8,581 nucleotides of DNA from an uncultured Porphyromonadaceae bacterium. GTDB taxonomy: Bacteria > Bacteroidota > Bacteroidia > Bacteroidales > Muribaculaceae. Every line of letters begins with the position of its first letter. Positions within the stretch are counted from its first letter, which is position 1. Shown here piece by piece: positions 1 to 6,709 of this stretch. The notes under the pieces are model-generated. The model was given only the letters and a program-made list of their open reading frames with translations, had not been told where the DNA came from and searched no databases. The translations under genes and the position numbers were made by a program. The stretch spans positions 1 through 8,581 of the forward strand of contig URLF01000102.1 of the NCBI GenBank assembly GCA_900548705.1, in the 5' to 3' direction.

Positions 1-565
1 CTGTACCCATAGCCACGCGAGTCTCCTCCACCCTCTGCAACACAGCGTTGTAATCGCGGGTGGAGACAATCCCCTCCTTATGTAAGGGAGTCAGACGGTC
101 AAGCTCCCTCTTGGCGGCCTGATATGCTACCCGGGCTGCCTCGTTGGGATCACCTCCGCTCATACCCCGCGCGGTCACTGTGGCTATGGTTCTACCGGCA
201 TTGACCGACACACCTGCGGATATGCCCGACGCGAGTTTCACAATCCCCGCCTGACGGGCAGCCACAGCCCCCTCGGAACCCGGCATAGCCGATATCTCCC
301 CGGAGACCTTGATCACCTCGGAGAACTCACCACGGGCAACCGTCTCTTCCACTCCTAGCGTTTTCAACTGCTCTGAAGAAAGGACTATCAGTCCTTCGTC
401 GTCATGGTCAGCGGCCTTTGACGGCTGATGGGCGTGATGTTCGTGGTCGTGATCCTCATGCCCCGAATGGTCTTCTGAACATGAGCCAAAGAAAAAGAGC
501 AGACCTAACGCGGGCAGCATCCTGCGGAGAGAGCGTAACCTATAATACATTTCAGCTATATCCAT
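1..565 (-). CDS. RND efflux periplasmic adaptor lipoprotein (CzcB/CusB-like), N-terminal part
   Basis: This is the first 188 codons of a gene that continues past the left edge. The protein starts with basic residues (RLRSLRR) and a hydrophobic stretch ending in a lipobox, FFFGSC, with lipidated Cys29. A histidine/acid-rich segment follows, with eight His between residues 33 and 54, as in many heavy-metal efflux adaptors. From about residue 60 the sequence fits the membrane-fusion/HlyD family: a first beta segment (FSEVIKVSGEI), a lipoyl-like half (AARQAGIVKLASGISAGVSV), then the start of the alpha-hairpin (AARVAYQAAKRELDRLTPLHKEGIVS). Known role of the family: it links an inner-membrane RND pump to an outer-membrane channel. 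The metal (Zn, Co, Cu, Ag) cannot be told from this part. The start at 565 gives the usual basic n-region; in-frame ATGs at 550 and 520 are possible. The pump and channel genes would be expected beyond the left edge. Confidence 0.88.
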   Translation of the reverse strand, partial: MDIAEMYYRLRSLRRMLPALGLLFFFGSCSEDHSGHEDHDHEHHAHQPSKAADHDDEGLIVLSSEQLKTLGVEETVARGEFSEVIKVSGEISAMPGSEGAVAARQAGIVKLASGISAGVSVNAGRTIATVTARGMSGGDPNEAARVAYQAAKRELDRLTPLHKEGIVSTRDYNAVLQRVEETRVAMGT

Positions 566-570
566 TGAAT

Positions 571-598
571 CAGTCAAGTTGTTACAGTCAAGTTGTTA
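571..598. repeat. Perfect 14-bp tandem duplication in the adaptor leader
   Basis: The unit CAGTCAAGTTGTTA occurs twice, head to tail, at 571-584 and 585-598. It lies between the predicted -7 element (604-612, minus) and the adaptor start codon (565), so it would make up nearly all of the 5' untranslated region. It could be a duplicated regulator site or a slippage product; the sequence does not decide. Confidence 0.85.
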
Positions 599-603
599 AC
601 TGT

Positions 604-612
604 GCAAAGTTA
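604..612 (-). promoter_or_regulatory. Probable -7 element of the adaptor gene
   Basis: Read on the minus strand this is TAACTTTGC, a full match to the Bacteroidetes -7 consensus TAnnTTTG. It lies 39 bases before the adaptor start. No TTTG -33 element is visible at the expected distance, so the promoter may be weak or activator-dependent. Confidence 0.5.
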
Positions 613-655
613 GCGAGTATGCCGCGTTCTCGGATTAAATTATTTCGGGATAAAA

Positions 656-686
656 TTGCATCTTTCCGAGAGGTTGAGTAATTTTG
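656..686 (+). promoter_or_regulatory. Promoter of rmuC
   Basis: TTG at 656-658, a 20-base spacer and TAATTTTG at 679-686 match the Bacteroidetes sigma-ABfr promoter pattern. The start site would be near 693, giving a leader of about 30 bases before the rmuC ATG. Confidence 0.6.
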
Positions 687-724
687 TATGAGACATCACT
701 CTTTTTTATCCGATAAATCCAATT

Positions 725-2107
725 ATGACCTCAACAATAGCAATCATAGCCTTGACAGCCGCGATTGTGCTGCTTGTCATGTTCCTGAAAACCCGCGACA
801 ATCTTGCCCGAAAGGAGAACGAGACCATCACGCGCCTTTCGGCCCAGAAGGAGGAAGCGGCGATGCGCGAGGCGACATTGCGCCAGGAATCCACCCAACG
901 CGAGACACAGTTGCGGGAAGCCGCCACCCGGCGAGAGGCTGAACTGATCGCAGAAAATTCCCGTCTCACAGCCGAAATCTCCTCACTACGCACAGCCGCC
1001 GCGGCTCTCCGCGAACAGATCGAGTCGAAGGACAAACAGCTGGAGGAGAACCGCCAGCAGAACGCGACGTTGCTCCGTCAGCAGGAGGAACGCTTCAAAA
1101 ACCTCGCCAACGAGATAATGGAATCCAATGCGCGACGTTTCAACGAGACCTCCTCGCAACGGCTCAACGACCTGCTGTCACCCCTCAAAGAGAACATCGA
1201 GAACTTCCGCAAGGCTGTCGGGGACGCATATAACAATGAGTCTCGCGAACGTTTTTCCCTCCAGAAGGAGCTGCGCGAACTTCTTGAGCTCAACAAAACC
1301 ATAGGCCGTGAGGCACGCGACCTTACCCGCGCGCTACGTTCCGACTCCAAGATGCAGGGTGACTGGGGGGAGATGATTCTCGAGAAGCTGCTTGAGAAAT
1401 CCGGATTGCAGAAGGGTGTGCATTTCGACACCCAGGTAACCCGCGACACCGACGGCACGCGTCTCACCGACTCCGAGGGGAAAAGCCTGCGTGCGGATGT
1501 CGTGATATATTACCCCGATGACCGTTGTCTTGTCATCGACTCCAAAGTATCACTGACAAGCTTCATCGACTACATCAATCTCGCCGACGACACCGAGGAC
1601 ATCGGAGGTGAACGCCGCAAACAAGCCGCCGCCCATCATCTCGCGTCGGTGAAGGCACATATCAACGAACTCTCCCGTAAGAATTATCAAGACCTCATCG
1701 GCAAGAAAAGGATGGATTTCGTGATGATGTTCATTCCCAACGAGGCGGCATACATCGCCGCCATGCAGATAGAGCCGGGACTCTGGCAGGAAGCCTACGA
1801 CAAACGGGTGCTGATGGTCTCCCCGACCCAGCTCATCTCCGTGTTGCGTATGTTGCGGCAACTCTGGAAACAGGACGCCGTCAACCGCAATGTCGAGGAA
1901 ATAGCCCGTCTCTCGGGACGTCTTCTCGACAAATTCACAGGCATGATGGAAGCCTTCGACGATGTGGAGCGCCATCTCTCCAACACCCAGAAAGCCTACA
2001 CCACTCTCCGCTCACGACTCTCCGACGGCCCGGGCAACGTCTTCGTCACCGCCCGAAAGATCCTCGACCTCGGAGCCAAATCTACAAAGCAACTCCCCGA
2101 GAAATAA
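725..2107 (+). CDS. rmuC: DNA recombination protein RmuC homologue
   Basis: A 460-residue protein of usual RmuC length. Residues 3-21 form one membrane-spanning helix, residues about 25-130 a long charged coiled coil (rich in E, R, Q, A), and residues about 150-440 the RmuC domain. Recognisable family blocks are GDWGEMILEKLLEKSGL (212-228), PDDRCLVIDSKVSL (264-277), MDFVMMFIPNEAAY (330-343), VSPTQLISVLRMLRQLW (365-381) and NRNVEEIARLSGRLLDKF (387-404). D258, D272 and K274 fit the PD-(D/E)xK nuclease-like core proposed for the family. In E. coli rmuC mutants raise inversion between short inverted repeats, so the protein is thought to process or restrain DNA structures. The membrane anchor suggests action at the inner membrane. 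It is transcribed alone from the promoter at 656-686 and converges on the next gene 58 bases away. Confidence 0.95.
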   Translation: MTSTIAIIALTAAIVLLVMFLKTRDNLARKENETITRLSAQKEEAAMREATLRQESTQRETQLREAATRREAELIAENSRLTAEISSLRTAAAALREQIESKDKQLEENRQQNATLLRQQEERFKNLANEIMESNARRFNETSSQRLNDLLSPLKENIENFRKAVGDAYNNESRERFSLQKELRELLELNKTIGREARDLTRALRSDSKMQGDWGEMILEKLLEKSGLQKGVHFDTQVTRDTDGTRLTDSEGKSLRADVVIYYPDDRCLVIDSKVSLTSFIDYINLADDTEDIGGERRKQAAAHHLASVKAHINELSRKNYQDLIGKKRMDFVMMFIPNEAAYIAAMQIEPGLWQEAYDKRVLMVSPTQLISVLRMLRQLWKQDAVNRNVEEIARLSGRLLDKFTGMMEAFDDVERHLSNTQKAYTTLRSRLSDGPGNVFVTARKILDLGAKSTKQLPEK

Positions 2108-2165
2108 GCTTGCGCCATTCCCCGGGGAGCATAGCACGACTGATGTCGGTATCAATCGGTCACTG

Positions 2166-2972
2166 TCAGACCACTCTCACTTCCACCCTGCGGTCAAGCG
2201 CGGGGGTTGCAAAGGCATCGGTCTCACCGCGACCCTGGACGGTGATATGGTCACGAGGTACCCCGTGAGCAACCAGATAATCACCAATCGCCGGGGCGCG
2301 ACGTGTGCTGAGCTGCTGATTGTACGCGGCGTTTCCCGACTCATCGGTATAACCGGTCACCACCACATCGGATCCGTCAGCCACAGCCTCCTCTGCAAGG
2401 TCATTCAACTGGGGATTCTCCTGTATCGCGGCACCGTCAACAGGGAAAAGACATATCACATCAGGTGTTGTGGCGGCATACGCCAGGTTTTCTCCGGAAT
2501 ATGAGGAGGTCGCCATACCGGCTGTATCGGAATTTTCCTGATTGGCAGTGGCGGCATTGACTTGCTGACCGGTTGTGTCAACCGTCGCCACGGCCTGCGC
2601 CATATCAACAGACTCTTTTCCGGAAAGATTCTGCGCGATATCCTCACTGCTGATTTCAACCACCTCGATCACTCCGGATTTCGACGGTGATGATGTCTCC
2701 GTCCGGTTTGCGGCAGTCTGTTTCCCCCCGTCCCTGAAATACCAGGCATCGGAGAAGAAGAAAACCAGTGCGGCCAATGCCACCGCACCTATTCCGGCAA
2801 TGATACTTCCTGTATTGAACCCACCGCCATGCGCTCCCGTCATCGCGGCTGTCTGTCTGCTGCGACCTCTTCTGCCCGTCGCAGCGACCGGCTTGTAGCT
2901 ATCGAAGCTTTCAGGGATTTCTTTCATCTGCTCATGTCCCTCAAGCCTTTTCATTTCGTTGTTGTAATCCAT
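2166..2972 (-). CDS. Inner-membrane-anchored OmpA/Pal-domain protein
   Basis: A 268-residue protein with an unusual order for an OmpA-domain protein. Residues 1-54 are hydrophilic and presumably cytoplasmic, with a basic patch (GRRGRSRQ, 33-40). Residues about 55-73 form one membrane helix, residues about 80-165 a low-complexity Ser/Thr/Ala/Gln linker, and residues about 170-268 an OmpA C-terminal domain. The domain has the family pattern VVTGYTDESGNAAYNQQLSTRRA, with the peptidoglycan-contacting Asp (D210) and Arg (R225) both present at the standard 15-residue spacing, and ends in RRVEVRVV. Inference: it binds peptidoglycan from the inner membrane, in the manner of MotB, rather than being an outer-membrane porin. 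There is no signal-peptidase or lipobox site. The domain is short at its start, where the usual beta-strand motif is VICLFPVDGAAI (172-183). It appears to be monocistronic; its promoter was not identified. Confidence 0.88.
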   Translation of the reverse strand: MDYNNEMKRLEGHEQMKEIPESFDSYKPVAATGRRGRSRQTAAMTGAHGGGFNTGSIIAGIGAVALAALVFFFSDAWYFRDGGKQTAANRTETSSPSKSGVIEVVEISSEDIAQNLSGKESVDMAQAVATVDTTGQQVNAATANQENSDTAGMATSSYSGENLAYAATTPDVICLFPVDGAAIQENPQLNDLAEEAVADGSDVVVTGYTDESGNAAYNQQLSTRRAPAIGDYLVAHGVPRDHITVQGRGETDAFATPALDRRVEVRVV

Positions 2973-3188
2973 AACTATTACGATTAAGAGGCATATAATT
3001 TACATTAAAACACCCGCCATAATAGCATTGTTAGCAACCAAAACGTTAAAAATTCACTACTTGTCACTATCCTTTCCTCAGGCCGCAACCAAGCAACAAG
3101 CAAGAAACAAGTATAGTAGATATGAAAACGAATATACTGATAATAATCACTGATATATCACAATCAGGATTTTCAATAAGTTCTCTCT

Positions 3189-3659
3189 CTACCGATTCTC
3201 GTAATCAGTATTATCTTGTACCCCTCGGCTGGATTGTTCCTGTAAACAATGATAAATTATATCGTCTGGATCACCGACATAATAGTGTAATGATACGCAA
3301 TGAGGAGACCAATCTCCAAACATTACAGCCGGAATAATATTGAAAGATGTTGATTTATGTTGATAACTGATATTTAAATATTTACAATCTCCAATTTCAT
3401 ATAAACACCATTTCCCCGTAAATTCTTCAGGCCATTTGATTGAGTCTGCAAAATACACAAAAGAAAGATTTTTAATTTTACAAATACTATCTGAAAGAAG
3501 CTCTATCCTTGCGCTGTCATTTTCAAAATCATTTCCATTGTAATCAATTGATGACACCAAAACCGTACCCTCCCAATTTTCAGTATTGAACTTCGAGGAA
3601 CAAGATGATAACATTTGAACGCAGCATAACGACAAAAATATAATGCCAGGTTTCTTCAT
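3189..3659 (-). CDS. Small lipoprotein of unknown function (A/T-rich gene)
   Basis: The chosen ATG gives 156 residues starting MKKPG; an upstream TTG (3668) would add three residues but spoils a normal signal peptide. Residues 1-20 are a lipoprotein signal ending in LSSC, with Cys20 lipidated. The mature part looks beta-rich, with a block EEFTGKWCLYEIGDCKYLNI (79-98) and a late VGDPDD motif (128-133). It has five cysteines after the lipid one (60, 85, 92, 121, 137), enough for disulfides. I do not recognise a named family; small Bacteroidetes lipoproteins with a late GDPD block recur in my memory as orphan or immunity-like genes, but this is a weak recollection. It lies 61 bases downstream of the membrane-protein gene on the same strand, so the two are probably cotranscribed. 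Base composition is far more A/T-rich than the flanking rmuC, OmpA and receptor genes, which suggests horizontal acquisition. Confidence 0.75.
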   Translation of the reverse strand: MKKPGIIFLSLCCVQMLSSCSSKFNTENWEGTVLVSSIDYNGNDFENDSARIELLSDSICKIKNLSFVYFADSIKWPEEFTGKWCLYEIGDCKYLNISYQHKSTSFNIIPAVMFGDWSPHCVSLHYYVGDPDDIIYHCLQEQSSRGVQDNTDYENR

Positions 3660-3720
3660 AATTGTCAATGGCTTGGGTTGTTATAAACGAAAAAATCTAA
3701 CCTCATAAAAACAATTAATC

Positions 3721-3960
3721 TTAATATGATTCAAGAATGAGGAAAAAAGATAAGACAAGCAATATCAACGCTCCCCATATTGCAATTAAATACCATACGG
3801 CCTTATTATTCCGATTTTGTGAAAATGATTTATAGAAAAGGGATAAGCCATATATGATACAAAAGGGATATAATAACAAGGGTACCGCAGTTAATACTCT
3901 TCCAAACCAGACAGCAACAAATATCACATAAGCGATAAATGGAGTCGCAAAAATTGACAA
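3721..3960 (-). CDS. Small three-helix membrane protein, start uncertain
   Basis: The open frame from a TTG codon gives 79 residues with three hydrophobic helices at about 4-20, 22-43 and 55-76, and a basic loop YKSFSQNRNNK (43-53) that should lie in the cytoplasm. No family was recognised. No ATG or GTG exists in this frame upstream before the TAG at 3994-3996, yet the frame keeps a plausible protein character upstream of the TTG (DALFTA). An ATG at 3989-3991 in another frame reads M-R-L-L then TGA followed by C; dropping one base there would join it to this frame and give an 89-residue protein. The gene may therefore start at TTG, carry an N-terminal frameshift, or contain a sequencing error. 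It is the first gene after the promoter at 4063-4093 and is A/T-rich like its partner. Confidence 0.6.
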   Translation of the reverse strand: MSIFATPFIAYVIFVAVWFGRVLTAVPLLLYPFCIIYGLSLFYKSFSQNRNNKAVWYLIAIWGALILLVLSFFLILESY

Positions 3961-4062
3961 GGCCGTAAAAAGAGCGTCACAATAAACGCATTCCTATGTT
4001 GTAATTTTACATCCCACCCGCTAAAACCCAAAGCAAGGCTTCTGCATGGCAGTCTGTGCCTG

Positions 4063-4093
4063 CAAATTTAAGTAGAATCCATAATATTTCAAA
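4063..4093 (-). promoter_or_regulatory. Strong promoter of the A/T-rich gene pair
   Basis: Read on the minus strand: TTTG (4093-4090), 19 bases, TAAATTTG (4070-4063), an exact match to the Bacteroidetes consensus. The start site would be near 4056, about 95 bases before the TTG start or 65 before the out-of-frame ATG at 3991. The leader also contains a complete eight-codon reading frame (4047-4021, MQKPCFGF), possibly by chance. Confidence 0.7.
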
Positions 4094-4183
4094 ATATTAC
4101 GCATGGGAATTTAGAATCATGCACAGATGCCTCAACACAAACCTGAACGTAGGCACATCCCCAAATAAGCCATATGCACAAAG

Positions 4184-4216
4184 AAATAGCCGCAGCCCTG
4201 AGGACTGCGGCTATTT
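4184..4216 (-). terminator. Terminator hairpin after tRNA-Ser
   Basis: A perfect 12-bp stem (4184-4195 paired with 4205-4216, arms AAATAGCCGCAG and CTGCGGCTATTT) with a nine-base loop starts seven bases past the tRNA 3' end. Minus-strand transcripts end the stem in UAUUU followed by CUUU, a modest U-tract. Its symmetry could also block plus-strand transcription. Confidence 0.75.
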
Positions 4217-4223
4217 GTCGAAG

Positions 4224-4310
4224 CGGAAGGGACGAGATTCGAACTCGTGGTAGGATTGCTCCTACGTCAGTTTAGCAAACTGGTGGTTTCAGCCACTCAC
4301 CCACCCTTCC
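4224..4310 (-). tRNA. tRNA-Ser (anticodon GCU)
   Basis: On the minus strand the 87-base gene starts GGAAGGG (4310-4304) and closes with CCCTTCC plus discriminator G (4231-4224). The anticodon GCT lies at 4276-4274 in a TTGCTAA loop and reads AGC/AGU serine codons. A long variable arm (TAGGA stem, GCAA loop, TCCTA) marks a class II tRNA, and the T arm is ACGAG-TTCGAAT-CTCGT. CCA is not encoded, so it must be added by the CCA-adding enzyme. It has its own promoter and terminator. Confidence 0.97.
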
Positions 4311-4325
4311 GGGTCAAATGCGGTG

Positions 4326-4356
4326 CAAAGTTAAAAAGAATGTTTGAATTCTGCAA
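4326..4356 (-). promoter_or_regulatory. Promoter of tRNA-Ser
   Basis: Minus strand: TTG (4356-4354), 20 bases, TAACTTTGC (4333-4325). The predicted start near 4319 leaves a leader of about nine bases before the mature tRNA. It points away from the receptor gene at 4451, whose own promoter was not found; TAATCTTC near 4418 is only a partial match. Confidence 0.72.
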
Positions 4357-4450
4357 GTCTTTGATGATTTTTTTCTTCCACTGAACCTGAAATCATCTGG
4401 CGACGTTTAAAGTCTGTAATCTTCATTTCAACTATTTAACCCAAAGTTCA

Positions 4451-6523
4451 ATGAATCGGACCCAATTTCGTCCCCACCCGAGATTTCTCGCATTACCGGT
4501 CATGACCCTTTTGGCGGCATCCTCCATGACATCGGAAGCCCATGACCCGGCCACCCACGGCAAGGACACGCAGCCCGCCGTCGGCGACACTATCACCGGT
4601 ATATCACTGAAAGAGGTGTCGGTGGTGGCAAACCGCCGCAACCCCTTTATCGAGGTGGCCAAGATAGATATTGACAAAAATCCGGTGAAATCCTCACAGG
4701 AGATATTGCGCACCGTCCCCGGACTTTTCATCGCCCAACACGCCGGAGGAGGAAAGGCCGAGCAGATGTTTCTGCGTGGATTCGATCTCGACCACGGCAC
4801 AGACATCAGCCTTTGGGTTGACGGTATGCCTGTCAATATGGTGAGCCATGCCCACGGCCAAGGATATGCCGACCTCCATTTCCTGCAGCCCGAACTCATC
4901 GAGAATGTGGAGTTTGAAAAGGGTAATTACAATATGATGTATGGCGACCTGGCAAATGCGGGATATGTGGCCTTCAAGACCAAAGACCGGATGCCGAATG
5001 CCGTCGGGGTTGAGATTGGGATGCACGATTACCAGCGGTATGCCGCTTCGCTGTCATTCATCAACAAACGCGACATGTCGTTTTACGCCTCGGGGGCATT
5101 CCTGACCGACAAGGGATTTTTCGACAATCCCCAGAACTTCAAACGTTTCAATTTCCTGTCGAAGTTTACCCGCTGGACCGATGCCAGCTCCTATTCGATA
5201 AGCCTCTGGCACTTCAACAGCTCATGGAACGCGTCTGGACAGATTCCGGAACGCGCTGTCGACAACCATATCATCGGCTGGTTCGGGTCGCTCGACCCGT
5301 CGGAGGGTGGCTCGACCTCCCGTTCAAGCCTGAACTTCCAGCACCACGTCCATCTCGACGACGACGCGGAGGTAAAATCCAACCTTTACCTCTCATATTA
5401 CACCTTCGACCTGCATTCCAACTTCACCTTCTATCTCAATGACCCGGAAAACGGGGATGAGATTCATCAGAAAGAACGCCGTTTCATCGCCGGAGGCAAC
5501 TCCCAGTACAGCAATCAATTTTTTGTGGGAAGCGAAAAATGGAAATGGGCCGGAGGTGTGGGATTCAGGTATGACCGCGTAAATGACATCGGGTTGTACC
5601 ACACACGCCAGAGAACCGAACTGGGTACCTACGCCCTGGGAGACATCAGCGAAAGTGCCTTGTGGGCATACGTCGGAATAGAGATGAACCTTGGCAAGTG
5701 GATGATAAATCCTGCGGTCAGAGTAGACTGGTTCCAGTTCAGTTACGCCGACAAGACCGCCACGAAATATTCAGACCCAAACAAGGCGCAGGCGGCTGTT
5801 TCCCCGAAACTCAATATCATCTACAACCCCTCCGACGTGGTTCAAATCTTCCTCAAGGGGGGCAAAGGATTCCACAGCAATGACGCGCGTGTGGTTGTGG
5901 TCAATGATGGCCACAGGGTACTCCCCTCCTCATATGGCGTAGACCTCGGCCTACACTGGAAACCGTTCAAGACCGTGATGCTCTATGCCACCGGATGGTA
6001 TCAGTATCTCGAGGATGAGCTTGTCTATGTCGGTGACGAGGCCATTGTCGAGCCCTCCGGCAAAAGCCGCAGGTTTGGGGCTGACGCAGGAGTGCGTTGG
6101 GAGTTCCTGAAAAACTTCTATTTCCAGTTTGACTACACATACTCCCACGGGCGTTTCATCAACGAACCTGAAGGTGAGAATTACATTCCCCTTGCGCCCG
6201 TCCACACATTCCTCACCGGCCTGACTTTCCAGAACGGCCCGTGGAAAGCGGGCATCACGGGGCGATACCTGGGACGTCGCCCGGCCAATGAAGACAATTC
6301 ACTGACCACCTCCCCCTATTTCATCGTTGATATGAGCGGGTCATTCACCTGGAAGAAGTTTACTTTCGGACTGGCCATCGAAAACCTTTTCAACACGAAA
6401 TGGCGCGAAGCGCAGTTCGCTACCGAGACGTTGATTCCGGGAGATTCCGCGCCGGTGACCGACATCTGTTTCACCCCCGGCACCCCGTTTTCCCTGCGAG
6501 GTTCGGTGGCTTTCAAATTCTGA
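4451..6523 (+). CDS. TonB-dependent outer-membrane receptor, substrate unknown
   Basis: A 690-residue protein of typical receptor length without the N-terminal carboxypeptidase-like domain of SusC proteins. The signal peptide is residues 1-30 (cleavage likely at SEA-HDP). A TonB-box/plug start-like stretch, SLKEVSVVANR, lies at 52-62, and the plug domain spans about 70-180, with SSQEILRTVPGLFI (81-94), QMFLRGFD (105-112), WVDGMPVN (122-129) and IENVEFEKGNY (150-160). The rest is a 22-strand-type barrel rich in aromatic/amphipathic strands, with a late AIENLFNTKW block and a C-terminal SLRGSVAFKF ending in Phe as outer-membrane proteins do. The plug carries a His cluster, VSHAHGQGYADLHF (131-144). 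Known role of the family: energised import of scarce ligands such as metal chelates, cobalamin or glycans. There is no SusD partner next to it, so glycan uptake is less likely; the ligand remains open. A terminator-like hairpin follows at 6592. Confidence 0.93.
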   Translation: MNRTQFRPHPRFLALPVMTLLAASSMTSEAHDPATHGKDTQPAVGDTITGISLKEVSVVANRRNPFIEVAKIDIDKNPVKSSQEILRTVPGLFIAQHAGGGKAEQMFLRGFDLDHGTDISLWVDGMPVNMVSHAHGQGYADLHFLQPELIENVEFEKGNYNMMYGDLANAGYVAFKTKDRMPNAVGVEIGMHDYQRYAASLSFINKRDMSFYASGAFLTDKGFFDNPQNFKRFNFLSKFTRWTDASSYSISLWHFNSSWNASGQIPERAVDNHIIGWFGSLDPSEGGSTSRSSLNFQHHVHLDDDAEVKSNLYLSYYTFDLHSNFTFYLNDPENGDEIHQKERRFIAGGNSQYSNQFFVGSEKWKWAGGVGFRYDRVNDIGLYHTRQRTELGTYALGDISESALWAYVGIEMNLGKWMINPAVRVDWFQFSYADKTATKYSDPNKAQAAVSPKLNIIYNPSDVVQIFLKGGKGFHSNDARVVVVNDGHRVLPSSYGVDLGLHWKPFKTVMLYATGWYQYLEDELVYVGDEAIVEPSGKSRRFGADAGVRWEFLKNFYFQFDYTYSHGRFINEPEGENYIPLAPVHTFLTGLTFQNGPWKAGITGRYLGRRPANEDNSLTTSPYFIVDMSGSFTWKKFTFGLAIENLFNTKWREAQFATETLIPGDSAPVTDICFTPGTPFSLRGSVAFKF

Positions 6524-6542
6524 AAATATGTTGTAAAACATA
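6522..6542. repeat. 21-bp near-palindromic repeat, copy 1
   Basis: It overlaps the receptor stop codon. Arms ATATGTT and AACATAT (6526-6532, 6537-6543) pair around GTAA. The 21 bases match copy 2 (6789-6809) at 19 positions, both mismatches falling in the loop. It could be a dyad operator or an RNA hairpin. Confidence 0.65.
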
Positions 6543-6591
6543 TGACTCTCCCCATCAGCCAATCCTAATTAACCCATTTTAACAAAGAGCC

Positions 6592-6629
6592 GAAAATCGC
6601 CTTTCTGGGCTTTCTGGAGGGCGATTTTC
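6592..6629 (+). terminator. Terminator-like hairpin after the receptor gene
   Basis: GAAAATCGCC (6592-6601) pairs perfectly with GGCGATTTTC (6620-6629) around an 18-base loop, 68 bases past the receptor stop. The TTTT lies inside the 3' arm and is followed by TTC, so termination may be partial. The matching A-run upstream allows use in both directions. Confidence 0.55.
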
Positions 6630-6672
6630 TTCACTAAAAATGCGTAATGAGGTGATAGCTAACGAACTAAAT

Positions 6673-6703
6673 TTTGTCATCTCGCGTTATTTTCGTAACT
6701 TTG
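6673..6703 (+). promoter_or_regulatory. Promoter of the thioredoxin-like gene
   Basis: TTTG (6673-6676), 19 bases, TAACTTTG (6696-6703, followed by C) match the Bacteroidetes consensus exactly. The start site would be near 6710, about 135 bases before the preferred start codon at 6846. Confidence 0.78.
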
Positions 6704-6709
6704 CAAGCG

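Noticed and set aside
2138..2161. Small hairpin between rmuC and the OmpA-domain gene
   Set aside because: A seven-pair stem including a G-T pair, with a ten-base loop and no T-run on either strand. It is not convincing as a shared terminator.
1962..2504. 180-codon plus-strand open frame
   Set aside because: It overlaps the end of rmuC and the antisense of the OmpA-domain gene, both strongly supported. Its residue make-up (Pro/Ser/Thr-rich) is typical of an out-of-frame reading.
3122..3337. 71-codon plus-strand open frame starting MKTNILIIIT
   Set aside because: Most of it is antisense to the lipoprotein gene, which has a clear signal peptide and lipobox. There is no promoter match before it, and the product looks like no real protein.
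4056..4253. 65-codon plus-strand open frame across the tRNA terminator
   Set aside because: It runs through the promoter of the A/T-rich pair, the terminator hairpin and into tRNA-Ser, so it is a chance frame.
4184..4310. tRNA-associated integration site
   Set aside because: I looked for a copy of the tRNA 3' end near the far edge of the A/T-rich region (about 2973-3188) and saw none, and no integrase gene is present.
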